Below, in pieces: positions 52,173 to 61,885 of a DNA stretch of 64,000 bases. This DNA is from Acidimicrobiia bacterium (lineage in GTDB: Bacteria; Actinomycetota; Acidimicrobiia; Acidimicrobiales; Bin134). Made by a program: the position numbers and the translations under genes. Below the pieces are notes generated by a model that was not told the origin of the DNA, did not search any database, and saw nothing but the letters and a program-made list of their open reading frames with translations. How positions within the stretch are numbered: the stretch's first letter is position 1; every line of letters starts with the position of its first letter. The DNA lies in the NCBI GenBank assembly GCA_009842675.1, contig VYEX01000081.1, positions 1-64,000 on the forward strand, in the 5' to 3' direction.

Positions 52173-53782
52173 ATCAACTCTCGAACCGCCTCGCTCAAAG
52201 TAATGAGGGGGTCGGGGAATGTAATGTCGCCGACCACTTCGATATAGCCCTTGATCTGGGGCTCGGTGCCGCTAGGGCGCAGCGAAACCCGGCTGCCGTC
52301 GGCCAGATCGAACCGGAGCACATCGGCCGGGTACAGCCCGCCGACCCCGTGTCGAAAGTCGGTTGTCTCGACGACCTCGACGCTGCCGAACCGGTGGGGC
52401 AGCCTGTCCCGAATCACCCCCATCACCTCTGAGCCTGCCCGCCCGTCCAGCTCCACACTCACCTGATCTGTGCGGTGGAGGCCGAATTCGTCCATCAGCT
52501 CACCAAGCCGCTCAATAGGAGTTCGCCCATCCTCCATCGCCAGCGCACGGCACAAAGCCACAAACTGCACCGCCGCGCTGATGCCGTCTTTGTCCCGTAC
52601 TTGATCGCTGCAGGCGAAGCCCAGCGCCTCTTCGTACCCGAATACCAGCCTCCAATCCAGGCCGTCGTCGCGGGGCTCGAGATTGTCGGCCGCCCGGGCG
52701 ATCCACTTGAACCCGGTCAGCGTCTCCACGTGGGTGGCCCCCCGGGCCTCCGCGATCCGACCCACCAGCCGGCCTGACACGATGCTGTTGGCCACCACTC
52801 GCTCGGTTCCGCCGGGATTGGTCCGAAGCATCCAGTCGCACAGCAGGGCACCGATCTCATCACCGGTCAAGATGCGCCATTCGTTGCCGTAGGCCCAGAC
52901 GACGGCAGCCAGGCGATCGGCGTCAGGGTCTGTGGCCAACGCCAGCGGCGTGTCGATCTGCTCAGCCCGGCGGATGAGCTTGGCCAGGGTGTCGTGATCC
53001 TCCGGGTTGGGCGATACCACGTTGCGAAACAGCGGGTCGGGCTCGGCCTCGTCTTCCACCACAAACGGGCGCCCATTGTTGATGGAATCGAGGGCCCGGC
53101 TCAATAGGGGCAGACCGACTCCTTGGAGCGGGGTGTAGGCCAGAGGGTGAAACGGCCCACGGATGGCCACATTGGACAAGATGGCGGTCAAGTATTCGAC
53201 GCTCACATCGGCCTCCTCCCTCGTTGCCGACGGCAATTCCCGAGGGGGCAGCGGCTGGGAGGCCATGTCCTCTTCGATGGCTTGGTCATGAGGCGGAATG
53301 ATCTGGGCTCCGTCGCCCAGATACACCTTGACGCCGTTGTCGCCAGCAGGGTTGTGACTGGCGGTGACCATCACGCCGGCGTCGGCCCCGAGATGGTCCA
53401 CGGCAAAGGCCAGTACCGGGGTGGGTGCCTTCGGGGTCAGCATCACGGGGTGGCAACCGGCAGCCGCAAGCACCGAAGCCACGTCGTCGGCGAACACTTC
53501 GGAGTTCTGGCGGGCGTCATAGCCGACCACTACCTTGGCGCCCGAGCCAATATGGCCAGCCAAGGCCGCCGCAGTCTGGCGGACCACCACCCGGTTCATG
53601 CGGTTGGGGCCCGCACCCATCGGGCCTCGGATGCCGGCGGTGCCGAAGCGGAGCCGGTCGCCGAAGCGGTCGTCGATACCCGCTTGGTCGCCGGTCTTGA
53701 TGAGCAGCTCCAGTTCGGTCCGAGTAACTGGGTCGGGATCGGCGGCCAGCCACTCCTCGGGGGTGGGGACCTGGGCGTTCAC
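52139..53782 (-). CDS. Phosphohexomutase (phosphoglucomutase/phosphomannomutase; possible phosphopentomutase)
   Basis: A 547-residue alpha-D-phosphohexomutase. Phosphoserine loop TASHNPAGDNG (Ser142), metal loop DPDADRLA, sugar-binding GYEEALGF and phosphate-binding RPSGTEPQIK are all in order. Length is typical of the PGM2/PmmB type. It begins with GTG overlapping the stop of the PNP gene (GTGA). In M. tuberculosis pmmB also lies next to the PNP gene deoD. Enzymes of this type may act on ribose-1-phosphate as well as hexose phosphates, which would complete nucleoside salvage here. The context supports, but does not prove, a pentomutase role. Confidence 0.92.
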   Translation of the reverse strand: MNAQVPTPEEWLAADPDPVTRTELELLIKTGDQAGIDDRFGDRLRFGTAGIRGPMGAGPNRMNRVVVRQTAAALAGHIGSGAKVVVGYDARQNSEVFADDVASVLAAAGCHPVMLTPKAPTPVLAFAVDHLGADAGVMVTASHNPAGDNGVKVYLGDGAQIIPPHDQAIEEDMASQPLPPRELPSATREEADVSVEYLTAILSNVAIRGPFHPLAYTPLQGVGLPLLSRALDSINNGRPFVVEDEAEPDPLFRNVVSPNPEDHDTLAKLIRRAEQIDTPLALATDPDADRLAAVVWAYGNEWRILTGDEIGALLCDWMLRTNPGGTERVVANSIVSGRLVGRIAEARGATHVETLTGFKWIARAADNLEPRDDGLDWRLVFGYEEALGFACSDQVRDKDGISAAVQFVALCRALAMEDGRTPIERLGELMDEFGLHRTDQVSVELDGRAGSEVMGVIRDRLPHRFGSVEVVETTDFRHGVGGLYPADVLRFDLADGSRVSLRPSGTEPQIKGYIEVVGDITFPDPLITLSEAVRELIYEASAAISDR

Positions 53783-54588
53783 AGCACCTTGATGACGGTG
53801 CTCAACACTTCGGTAACCCGGCCCTGAGCGGCTTGGCCCGCGTCCAACACTTCCTGGTGGTCGAGCTCACCCCCCATGCCCGCGGCCGCGTTGGTTACCA
53901 GCGATACGCCAGCCACCTCGGCCCCCAGATGGCGCACGGCAATGGCCTCTAGCACCGTGGACATGCCCACCAAGTCGGCGCCCATGCGGGCCAGCATGGT
54001 TATTTCCGCCGGGGTCTCGAAGTGCGGTCCCACCAGTCCGGCGTACACCCCCTCGCCCACCGACGGGTCGATGACACGCACCGCCTCGCGGATGCGCGAT
54101 GAGTACAGGTCGGTCAGGTCGGTGAATCGGATGGCGTAGCCCTCGGGCGGTGCCGGGCCGAACAGTGGGGACTGTCCGGTGAGGTTGATGTGGTCGCTGA
54201 TCAGCACCGGTTGGCCCACGCCGAACGCCGGGTTCATACAACCGGCCGCATTGGTGAGAACCACCGTGGAGCATCCCGCGGCCACCGCGGCCCGCACGCC
54301 GTGGACCACATCGGCGGGCGAATGGCCCTCATAGAGATGGACCCGGCCCGCCATTACCAGCACGCGCCGGTTGGCCACATTCACCGCGCTGAGTGTGCCT
54401 CCGTGGCCGGGCACCGACGGCGGATGGAAGCCGGAGATGGTCTCAGCAGCCACCGCGGCATCAACGGTGCCCAGATCTTGGGCAACCTCGGCCCAGCCCG
54501 AGCCCAATACCACCGCAGCGTCGAAGTGGCTCCCCAACTGCTCAATGAGCTGGGCTCCGGCCTGCTCAGCTCGCTCGAATGGGTTCAT
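53779..54588 (-). CDS. punA: Purine nucleoside phosphorylase (trimeric type)
   Basis: A 269-residue purine nucleoside phosphorylase. VPGHGGTL is the phosphate-binding loop, GRVHLYEGHSP follows, TNAAGCMNP is the nucleobase region, GPHFETPAEI carries the base-contacting Glu, VGMSTVLEAI the sugar site, and VTNAAAG the catalytic Asn. It splits purine nucleosides with phosphate into base and (deoxy)ribose-1-phosphate. The ATG at 54588 fits family length; the longer frame upstream is a shadow. The adenosine-type kinase gene lies upstream and the mutase gene downstream, a salvage cluster. Confidence 0.93.
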   Translation of the reverse strand: MNPFERAEQAGAQLIEQLGSHFDAAVVLGSGWAEVAQDLGTVDAAVAAETISGFHPPSVPGHGGTLSAVNVANRRVLVMAGRVHLYEGHSPADVVHGVRAAVAAGCSTVVLTNAAGCMNPAFGVGQPVLISDHINLTGQSPLFGPAPPEGYAIRFTDLTDLYSSRIREAVRVIDPSVGEGVYAGLVGPHFETPAEITMLARMGADLVGMSTVLEAIAVRHLGAEVAGVSLVTNAAAGMGGELDHQEVLDAGQAAQGRVTEVLSTVIKVL

Positions 54589-54644
54589 GTCCTGATGGTA
54601 GGTGGCGCCGGTGACACTTCCCGCACCACCATCGAGGGGAGGCG

Positions 54645-55640
54645 CTAGCCAGCCAAATGGGCCAGCGATCCAGTGGGGCGGGCGCCGAACTGGCTGATGG
54701 TCTCGGTGGCGGCCAGAGAGCCCAGCCATCCGCACTGGGCCAGGTCCATTCCCTGGGTCCAGCCGTAGAGAAATCCAGAGGCATACAGGTCCCCCGCCCC
54801 GGTGGTGTCCACCACCTTGGGCGGCGAAGAAGGCGGCACCTCGATGATCTCATCAGGGGTGACCAATACCGAGCCTCCTTCGCCCCGGGTCAGAGCGGCC
54901 ACCGCGCACCGCCCCTGCACCGCGGCTATCGCGGCTTCGAAATCGTCGCCCGTCTCGTACAGGGTGCAGATCTCATGCTCGTTTCCGAACAGCAGGTCGA
55001 TGGGGCCGTCCACCAAGTCGAGCCACTCCTGGTGGTGGCGCTCCACACAGAAGCTGTCCGACAACGTGAACGAGATGGTCCCCCCGGAGGCCGAGCAGAT
55101 CGAGATGGCCTTGCGGATGGCCTCCTTGGTGATGTCCACGTCCCATATGTAGCCCTCGCAATACAGCACCTGGGCCGCCCCCACCAGGTCGGGGTCGATG
55201 TCGTCGGGGTGCAGCTCGGTGCTGGCCCCCAGGTAGGTGTTCATGGTCCGGGCCGCATCGGGGGTGACGATGATCAAGCATCGGGCGGTGGGCGGCCCCG
55301 CGGTGGCTGGGGCCACCTCGAAGCGCACCCCCAGCGCCCGTATGTCGTGGGCGAACACCTCGCCGAGCTGGTCGTCGCGCACCTTGCCGATGTAGCCCAC
55401 CTGCCCCCCGAACGAGGCCACCCCGGCCACCGTGTTGGCCGCCGAGCCCCCCGATGTCTCAATGGCCGGAGCCATGGCACCATAGAGCTGTTCAGCCCGG
55501 TCAGCGTCGATCAACGTCATCGCTCCTTTGACCAGGCCATGAGCGTCAATGAAATCGTGCTCCTCGGTGCTGATCACATCGACCATGGCGTTGCCGATCC
55601 CGACTACGGCCAACTCGCCCACTCCGCTTTTCCCAACCAC
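54645..55640 (-). CDS. PfkB-family kinase, adenosine-kinase-like
   Basis: A 331-residue PfkB sugar/nucleoside kinase. ETSGGSAANTVAGVASFGG is the substrate-binding glycine region and DTTGAGDLYASGFLYG holds the catalytic Asp and anion hole. The lead GNAMVDVI and the length fit bacterial adenosine kinase-like proteins, which phosphorylate adenosine to AMP. The neighbouring nucleoside phosphorylase supports a nucleoside substrate. GTG at 55640 shares a base with the stop of the upstream aldo/keto reductase (TAGTG). Confidence 0.88.
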   Translation of the reverse strand: MVGKSGVGELAVVGIGNAMVDVISTEEHDFIDAHGLVKGAMTLIDADRAEQLYGAMAPAIETSGGSAANTVAGVASFGGQVGYIGKVRDDQLGEVFAHDIRALGVRFEVAPATAGPPTARCLIIVTPDAARTMNTYLGASTELHPDDIDPDLVGAAQVLYCEGYIWDVDITKEAIRKAISICSASGGTISFTLSDSFCVERHHQEWLDLVDGPIDLLFGNEHEICTLYETGDDFEAAIAAVQGRCAVAALTRGEGGSVLVTPDEIIEVPPSSPPKVVDTTGAGDLYASGFLYGWTQGMDLAQCGWLGSLAATETISQFGARPTGSLAHLAG

Positions 55641-56608
55641 TAGCCGGAGAAGATGTAATCGAGGTCGGCGTCAGCCAGAACCGTGCCCTCAGCGGCAATG
55701 TTCTCATCCACTTCTTCCACCGTGGCATTGGCCACGATGACCAGAGGATTGAAGTCGGCGTGGAGGGCCCAGGCCAGCGCTATTTGGCTGAGGCTCAGGC
55801 CGAGTCGGCGGCCCACCTCGGCAGCCCGCTCTCGCCGAGCCCAGTTTTTGTCGTTGAAGTAGCAGCGGGCGGTGTCGGCGATGAATCCCTCGGCGGCTTC
55901 CAACTCAGCCCGGCTGATCCGCTCGCTCAAGAACCCTCCGGCCAGCGACGACCAGGCGACCACCGCCACATCTCGTTGGCGATGCCACTGCCGGTCGGCT
56001 TCCCGTTCGGGTCCGGTGAGGGTGACCACATCGGGCCAAGGATCATCGAGCTGGTCGGCAAGGCTGTAGTGGGCGCTGTTGGCCACCGGGCCTCTCAAAT
56101 CATGGGTGGCGGCATAGTCCAACGCCGCTCCAATGCGAGCCGTCGTCCAATTCGACACCCCCCACGCCCCGATGTGGCCCCGGTCGATGGCGGCGTTGAC
56201 GGCCTCGACCAGAATGCCGATCTCGACATCTGGATCGTCGCGGTGGAACATCCAGAGGTCGAGCCGATCGATGCCGATCTGCTGGCGCGACTTGTCGATG
56301 TCTTCGACGATGGCGTCGGGACTTACTCGGGATCCCCAGTCGGAAATATCAGGATGGCACCCCTTGGCGATCACGACGATGTCTTCGCAACCACCCCGAT
56401 GGCTGATCCACCGGCCGAGCATGGCGTCCACGCTTATGTCGCCGAAGGCGTAGTTGACTGCGGTGTCGAATGCAGTGATTCCCCCCTCAACCGCGGCATC
56501 GAGCATTTCCAGGCGGGTCTCCTCGTCGAGAGCGAACAGGCTGATCGCCCCTTGGACCACTCGGCTAACAGGAGCATCTACACCGGGAAGTTCGACGTAC
56601 TGCATCAT
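55640..56608 (-). CDS. Aldo/keto reductase
   Basis: A 322-residue aldo/keto reductase. Tetrad residues are Asp48 and Tyr53 (FDTAVNYAFG), Lys in IAKGCHPD and His in LWMFHRDDP. The C-terminal half (AEGFIADTARCYFNDKN) is like sugar or secondary-alcohol reductases rather than the protein at 51240. Downstream overlap with the kinase gene is one base; upstream it overlaps the Gfo/Idh gene by four bases (ATGA). Such a unit may interconvert a sugar or inositol derivative. Substrate unknown. Confidence 0.87.
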   Translation of the reverse strand: MMQYVELPGVDAPVSRVVQGAISLFALDEETRLEMLDAAVEGGITAFDTAVNYAFGDISVDAMLGRWISHRGGCEDIVVIAKGCHPDISDWGSRVSPDAIVEDIDKSRQQIGIDRLDLWMFHRDDPDVEIGILVEAVNAAIDRGHIGAWGVSNWTTARIGAALDYAATHDLRGPVANSAHYSLADQLDDPWPDVVTLTGPEREADRQWHRQRDVAVVAWSSLAGGFLSERISRAELEAAEGFIADTARCYFNDKNWARRERAAEVGRRLGLSLSQIALAWALHADFNPLVIVANATVEEVDENIAAEGTVLADADLDYIFSG

Positions 56609-57606
56609 GAATCGCCTTCTTCAAAGGGGTAGACGACTCCGAGTTTGCCTCGGATCTCATCGCACAAGCCGGCCATCTCCAAAGTCAAAGACAGCGGCAT
56701 GTGCTCGCTCTCGGTACGCCCGGCCCGCACGCCGTCGACCACCTCTTGGATCTCGTATTCGAACCCATTGGCCCGATGGGGGATCTCCTCGACTTCCTCT
56801 TCGCCCCCGGCCCGCAAGATGGCCCGATCGGCGGCAAAGAAGACCGGGATCTCAATCGACCCGGCAGTGCCGTAGATCATTGCGCTGAAGTCAAGGTTGG
56901 CCACGGTGGCACAGCCCAACTGGGCCAGACCTCCGCCGGGGTACGACGCGGCAATGGAGACGATTTCGTCCACGCCGGTTTCGCCCACCCTGCCGACCAC
57001 CCCATACTCCGAGGGATGGGATCCGTAGAGCCAATGGGCGATGGTCAAAGGGTAAACCCCGACGTCGAGCAGGCTTCCCCCGGCGAGGTCGGGATTGAAC
57101 AGCCGGTGCTCAGGCATCACCGGGGCGGCGAAGCCGAATGCAGCCGTCACCAGCTGCACATGGCCGATGCGCCCGTCGTCGACCCAGCGGCGCACCACCT
57201 CATAGATGGGCAGAAACCGGGTCCACATCGCCTCCATGGCGAACACGCCCGCATCCCGAGCGGCGTCCACAATCCGAGTAGCGCCCTCCAGGTTGGGCGC
57301 GAGCGGCTTCTCCACCAGCACCGCCACTCCTGCATCAACGCAGGCCAAGGCCGCCTCAACATGGGACGGGTGGGGTGTGCATATATACACCGCATCGAGC
57401 TGTTCGGCATCCAGCATCTCGCCCACCGACCCGTAGCTCGCGGCGATGCCGCGGTCTTGGGCGAAAGCGCTGGCCCGACCGCTGTCCCTGCCTGCGACCG
57501 CGTCAATATGGGCACCTTCCACAACTTCCATTGCCGACAGAAACTGCCCGGAGATGTGGCCGTGGCCGACCATGCCAAACCGAATGTCGTCTGCCTCGGC
57601 CACCAT
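56605..57606 (-). CDS. Gfo/Idh/MocA-family oxidoreductase
   Basis: A 333-residue NAD(P)-dependent oxidoreductase. IRFGMVGHGHISGQFL is the Rossmann start, VYICTPHPSHVEAALACVDAGVAVLVEKPLA holds the conserved Lys of EKPLA in its end, and GGSLLDVGVYPL contains the Asp of the second motif. It oxidises or reduces sugars, inositol or related compounds. It is the first gene of a minus-strand operon of five (oxidoreductase, aldo/keto reductase, kinase, PNP, mutase). The gap of 117 bases before it is likely to hold the operon promoter. Confidence 0.9.
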   Translation of the reverse strand: MVAEADDIRFGMVGHGHISGQFLSAMEVVEGAHIDAVAGRDSGRASAFAQDRGIAASYGSVGEMLDAEQLDAVYICTPHPSHVEAALACVDAGVAVLVEKPLAPNLEGATRIVDAARDAGVFAMEAMWTRFLPIYEVVRRWVDDGRIGHVQLVTAAFGFAAPVMPEHRLFNPDLAGGSLLDVGVYPLTIAHWLYGSHPSEYGVVGRVGETGVDEIVSIAASYPGGGLAQLGCATVANLDFSAMIYGTAGSIEIPVFFAADRAILRAGGEEEVEEIPHRANGFEYEIQEVVDGVRAGRTESEHMPLSLTLEMAGLCDEIRGKLGVVYPFEEGDS

Positions 57607-57723
57607 TGCCTCCTTGAACCCAGCGAGGTCCGAGGCTAACGGACACCATTTGGCAGGGCATTACTGAGGCAGAACCCCTCCGCTACTGTGCTTTTGTCCA
57701 GTCCGCTTCAGGGAACCGCGTTC
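57607..57723. promoter_or_regulatory. Divergent region before the salvage operon and the PhyH gene
   Basis: These 117 bases lie between the outward-reading Gfo/Idh and PhyH-type genes and should hold promoters for both. GAGGCAA near the Gfo/Idh ATG (minus strand) is a possible ribosome-binding site; the PhyH gene has CAGGGA before its ATG. No operator palindrome recognised. Confidence 0.35.
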
Positions 57724-58542
57724 ATGAGCGACCGAATCGACGGCGACGAATACCAAGTATCCGACGAAGAGAAGGCATACTTCGCCGAGTACGGCTATGT
57801 GCATCTGCGGGGACTCTTGACCGACGACGAGGTCGGCGAGCTCGAGACCACCTACGACCGGTTCCTGCGCCGAGAGATCGAGGTGCCAGGCAAGGACTAC
57901 TGCGACATGGCCGGCGACTACGGCAGGAACCCCGAGGACTTCTCGATCATCAACGTCATGCTCCCCCGGCGCTACTACCCGGCCTGGCAGGGCAACATCT
58001 TCGAGCGGCGGGCGGCGTCAGCGGCTCGCCAACTGTGCGGCGACGGGATGGCCATCGACTACGACCAGATCTTGGCCAAACAGCCGTACAAGGAAGACGC
58101 TGTGTTCGCCTGGCACCAGGACATGGCCTACTGGCCTGAAACCCCCGACACCCGCACGGCCACGTTTTGGCTGGCCATCGACGACTCCACAATCGCCAAC
58201 GGCTGCATGCGCTTCGTGCCCGCCACCAACCGGGAGGAGACGCTGCGGCCCCACACCCCCCAATACGGCGACCGGGGCGAATCCCACGCCTTGGGCACCG
58301 ATCTGCAGGTCGGCGACCAGCCAGTCCCTGTGCCCATCAGCCGGGGCGACGTGACCGTGCACAACGAGCGGGTTATGCACGGCTCGGGCGGCAATTCCAC
58401 CGCCGGGTTCCGCCGGGCCTACGTCATCGCCTTCCGTGCCGAGGAAACCGTGGCGATCGAGCGCCAACTCGGCTTCACCCACAGCCACAACGACAGCGGC
58501 GAAGTGCTCGACCAGGTCGGCGTCGAAGGCCAAACCCGCTGA
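57724..58542 (+). CDS. Phytanoyl-CoA dioxygenase (PhyH)-family protein
   Basis: A 272-residue Fe(II)/2-oxoglutarate dioxygenase. The iron triad is His131, Asp133 (AWHQDMAYW) and His219 (VMHGSGGN), with Arg in GFRRAYVIAF binding 2-oxoglutarate. FAEYGYVHLRGLL at the start is typical. It hydroxylates a small organic substrate using O2 and 2-oxoglutarate. ATG at 57724 begins MSDRIDG. It is monocistronic and converges on the GH3 gene. Confidence 0.9.
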   Translation: MSDRIDGDEYQVSDEEKAYFAEYGYVHLRGLLTDDEVGELETTYDRFLRREIEVPGKDYCDMAGDYGRNPEDFSIINVMLPRRYYPAWQGNIFERRAASAARQLCGDGMAIDYDQILAKQPYKEDAVFAWHQDMAYWPETPDTRTATFWLAIDDSTIANGCMRFVPATNREETLRPHTPQYGDRGESHALGTDLQVGDQPVPVPISRGDVTVHNERVMHGSGGNSTAGFRRAYVIAFRAEETVAIERQLGFTHSHNDSGEVLDQVGVEGQTR

Positions 58543-58567
58543 TCAGGTTTAACCCGCCGCAATCTGG

Positions 58568-61000
58568 CTATCTTCGCTCGTCCACGCGAGAAGGAGTTGT
58601 GAACGACGTGCGGTGATCGAGCTTGAGGCTGCTTATCAACCGGAAATTGGCTCTCAGCGGGAGGTCGACCGACGACGACCCGATCATCACCTCGATATCG
58701 CCCTCCTCGACCACCAATTCGAAATTGTGGTCGAGAAAGGCGAGTTGGCTGGTGTCGAAGTCGAATTCCACCCGGCAGCTCTCCCCAGGGTCAAGCGACA
58801 CCCGGTGGAAGCCAGCCAGCTGCCGTACAGGACGGGTGATCGACCCCACCACATCTCTCACATAGAGCTGCACAACCTCGTCTCCAGCGCGATCACCGGT
58901 GTTGCGCACATCACAGCCGATCACAACCACATCTCCAGCCTGGACGCCGGTGTCAGACAAAGCGAGATTGCTGATCTCGAATGAGGTGTAAGAACGGCCG
59001 TAGCCGAAGGCCCAGACCGGAGCACTGGGTCCGTCCACATAGGCCCGGTCGGATGACGAACCGCTGCCATGCTTGTGCCCGTGGTAGGTCGGCGACGCCC
59101 CCACCCCGGCAGGAAACGAAACGGGAAGCTTGCCCCCTGGGTTCAGCTCACCGAACAGGGCCGAGGCGATGGCCTGAGAGCCTTCAGGCCCGGGATGCCA
59201 TGCCTGGATAATGGCCTTGGCTCCGGCCAGGTCGCCGGCGATATCCAACGGCCGGCCGCTGACCACGACCGCAACTGTGGGCACCCCGGTGGCGATCACT
59301 CGTCGCACCAGTTGGGGCTGCGCCCCGGGAAGCTCAAGCGTCTTGCGATCGCGCCCCTCTCCTCCGGTGGCGTCGCCCACCCAGCCGGTCTTCTCGCCCA
59401 CCGCCATCACCACCACGTCGGCATCCAGAGCCGCGGCTACCGCCTCGTCGATGCCGTCTTCATCACGGCGGGTCCAGTCACAGCCTTTGACGCTCGTGAC
59501 CGGGGCGTATTGGCCGATGGCCTCGGCAATAGTGCTCATGGTGGGGTACAGATCTGCGATCCCCCGATCCAACTCGATCGGGTCGATGATTGCCCCGGTG
59601 CTGTGGAAGATCAGGGAGACCGCGTCCAGCATCGGATCGGGAGAGTTCTCATCGACCGAGTCGTCGATATCTTCAGAGGGCTCGAACACGCCGGCCATCG
59701 ACCCGCCGAGGCCCTGAGACATCGCCATGAAGAGTTCGAGGGCGGCGGCCGGGGTGTAGGCCGCGAACAGGCCCCGAAGCGTGTCGGCCATCGGCCCGAT
59801 CACCGCCACCGATCCGGCATCGGAGCCAAGGGGAAAGGTCCCGTCATTCTCCAGCAAGACCAGCGACGCGTCGGTGATTGTTCGGGACAACTCCAGCGCC
59901 TCTGGCTCATTGAAGGCGACCGCCGCCCGGTCGGGATCGACAGTTGGAGAGTCCATGAGGCCGACCTGGAAGCGCTGGGTCAAAGCCCGCTCCACCGCAA
60001 GGTCGAGGACCGATTCGTCGAGATCGCCGTTTCGGACGGCATCGGGCAGCGAGGGGTAGCCGATGCCGGTGGGCAATTCGATGTCGAGCCCGGCCGACAG
60101 GGCCAGGACCCCGGCTTCAGCGTCGGTGGCGGCCACGGCGTGAGGCCGGCGAAGCCGAGCCACCGCCGAGTAGTCGGCCACCACGCAGCCCTGGAATCCG
60201 AGTTGGCCGCGCAGCAGGTCGGTGAGGATCTCCGGAGAGCCGGCCACCGGCACCCCGTCGATCTCGGAGTATGAATTCATCACCGAGGCCAGTCCGGCGT
60301 CGCGGATGGCACCTTCAAAGGGCAGGGCGTAGACCTCGTGTACTGCTCGGGGCCCCATGGGGCTGGCCGTTTGGTTCAGGGCCCCTTCGGTATAGGAGTA
60401 ACCGAGGAAGTGCTTGCCGGTGGCGATCGCGCCCCCGCCCAGGTCGTCGGTCTGCATGCCGCGGACGAAGGCGATGCCCATCGCGGTGCACAGAAAGGGA
60501 TCTTCGCCGTAGGTCTCGTGGACTCGGCCCCACCGAGCATCCCGGTTCACGTCCAGCACCGGCGATAGCACGTGGTTGATGCCAACCGCTCGGGCTTCAC
60601 GGCTGGCCACTCCGGCCATCTGCTCGATGAGCTGGGGTTGGAACGTGGCCGCCAAGGCGATGGCGGTGGGAAAGGCGGTAGCGGAGTCTTGGGCCAGCCC
60701 GCACAGCGACTCGTTGTGGACCATGGCCGGAATCCCCAGCCGGGTGTTATCCCGCAACCACTCCTGGATGGAGTTGAGGACCAAGGCCAGCTCCCGGGGC
60801 CTTCTGGCCAGGCCCCCACCCATGCAGATGTGGCCCACACCGTGGGGAATCAACTCGCTCACCTTGTCGGGATCGAGCCCGGTTGGCCCCATGAACATAC
60901 CGGGGAACACGCCCACTACCTGGGCGGCCTTTTCCTCCAGGGTCATGCGCGATAGGAGATCAGCCACCCGCTCGGGGATGGGCAAATTGGAGTCGGTCAT
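58568..61000 (-). CDS. Glycoside hydrolase family 3 (beta-glucosidase type)
   Basis: A 810-residue GH3 enzyme in three domains: N-terminal TIM-like barrel (MTLEEKAAQVVGVFP; GKHFLGYS; nucleophile Asp276 in VVADYSAV), alpha/beta sandwich (DVVVMAVGEKTGWVGDATGGEG, a loop in which the acid/base Glu is expected) and C-terminal fibronectin-III-like domain (DVRNTGDRAGDEVVQLYVRD). No signal peptide, so it hydrolyses beta-linked oligosaccharides or glycosides inside the cell. The ATG at 61000 is followed by the usual short lead. The neighbouring PhyH gene converges on it. Confidence 0.92.
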   Translation of the reverse strand: MTDSNLPIPERVADLLSRMTLEEKAAQVVGVFPGMFMGPTGLDPDKVSELIPHGVGHICMGGGLARRPRELALVLNSIQEWLRDNTRLGIPAMVHNESLCGLAQDSATAFPTAIALAATFQPQLIEQMAGVASREARAVGINHVLSPVLDVNRDARWGRVHETYGEDPFLCTAMGIAFVRGMQTDDLGGGAIATGKHFLGYSYTEGALNQTASPMGPRAVHEVYALPFEGAIRDAGLASVMNSYSEIDGVPVAGSPEILTDLLRGQLGFQGCVVADYSAVARLRRPHAVAATDAEAGVLALSAGLDIELPTGIGYPSLPDAVRNGDLDESVLDLAVERALTQRFQVGLMDSPTVDPDRAAVAFNEPEALELSRTITDASLVLLENDGTFPLGSDAGSVAVIGPMADTLRGLFAAYTPAAALELFMAMSQGLGGSMAGVFEPSEDIDDSVDENSPDPMLDAVSLIFHSTGAIIDPIELDRGIADLYPTMSTIAEAIGQYAPVTSVKGCDWTRRDEDGIDEAVAAALDADVVVMAVGEKTGWVGDATGGEGRDRKTLELPGAQPQLVRRVIATGVPTVAVVVSGRPLDIAGDLAGAKAIIQAWHPGPEGSQAIASALFGELNPGGKLPVSFPAGVGASPTYHGHKHGSGSSSDRAYVDGPSAPVWAFGYGRSYTSFEISNLALSDTGVQAGDVVVIGCDVRNTGDRAGDEVVQLYVRDVVGSITRPVRQLAGFHRVSLDPGESCRVEFDFDTSQLAFLDHNFELVVEEGDIEVMIGSSSVDLPLRANFRLISSLKLDHRTSFTTPSRVDERR

Positions 61001-61110
61001 TCCTCAACCCACATGAGTGTGTGCCGCCAGCGGACACCGACAAGATCTCTTTGGGTGATGACCAGCTTGAACGGGTGTTCGTTCCTGAGGGCCAACACCA
61101 TAGAGAGACC

Positions 61111-61800
61111 CTACAAAAGAGAGACTCGGATCAGCAGTTCGGCCAGTTCTTGGGGACGGGAGGCGAAGGCGCTGTGGCCAGCGTCGAGGTTGACGATCTC
61201 GTCGACTTGGGCGGTACGGGCCTGTTCCCGCTGGTAGGCAGGCGGTAGAGCCTCGTCCTTTTCCAGCAAGATGTAGCTGGAGGGAACTCCGGTCGGGCCG
61301 GTGGCCAACGTCACCTTCTCGGCCATTGGACCGGGGGGCTCGGGACCCAACCGGGACAAGAGCCAGATCGAGGTCTCCTTGTCCAGGTCGTTGCAGAACA
61401 TGGTCTCGAAGTCCACCTCCCGGGAGATGGGCGACAACGGGTCGTTCATCCGATCCTCCACCGACTGCCCCACTGAAGGGTTTGTCGTGGACAGATACAC
61501 CAGCCGCCGTAATCGGCCCTCCAGCCGGTATGCAGCCGGAGTGATCGTGATACCGGCCAATGAGTGCCCTACCAGCACGACATCGTGCAGATCGCGGCTC
61601 TCAATTTCCGCGACGACGTCGTTGACATAGTCGTCGATGTAGATGGAGTCGAGTGGCTTCTCTTCAAGACGGTTACCGTGGCCGACCAAGTCAATGGCCA
61701 CCACCGTCTCAACCTGCGGGCCCGCCTCCAGGAATGGAATTACCCGCTCCCAACACCACGCCCCATGGACAGCACCATGGACCAGCACAAAGTTCGCCAT
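61111..61800 (-). CDS. Alpha/beta hydrolase (EstC / methyl-esterase-like)
   Basis: A 229-residue alpha/beta hydrolase. FVLVHGAVHGAWCW is the oxyanion strand, GHSLAG holds nucleophile Ser80, and NLDAGHSAFASRP the catalytic His. This layout matches EstC and plant methylesterase/hydroxynitrile-lyase-type proteins. It likely cleaves a small ester. A 110-base gap without genes separates it from the GH3 start; its own promoter lies before 61800, where the TA-like pair is divergent. Confidence 0.87.
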   Translation of the reverse strand: MANFVLVHGAVHGAWCWERVIPFLEAGPQVETVVAIDLVGHGNRLEEKPLDSIYIDDYVNDVVAEIESRDLHDVVLVGHSLAGITITPAAYRLEGRLRRLVYLSTTNPSVGQSVEDRMNDPLSPISREVDFETMFCNDLDKETSIWLLSRLGPEPPGPMAEKVTLATGPTGVPSSYILLEKDEALPPAYQREQARTAQVDEIVNLDAGHSAFASRPQELAELLIRVSLL

Positions 61801-61885
61801 CCCCCGGTACTAGCAAAAGCCCTACGTACGCTGGGCAATCAAATGCCAGTAGGCCCGTGGGTGAGGCGTGTGTATGCTGCAATTG

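Noticed and set aside
59069-60274. Plus-strand frame of 401 codons opposite the GH3 gene
   Set aside because: Antisense shadow of a well-supported glycosidase.
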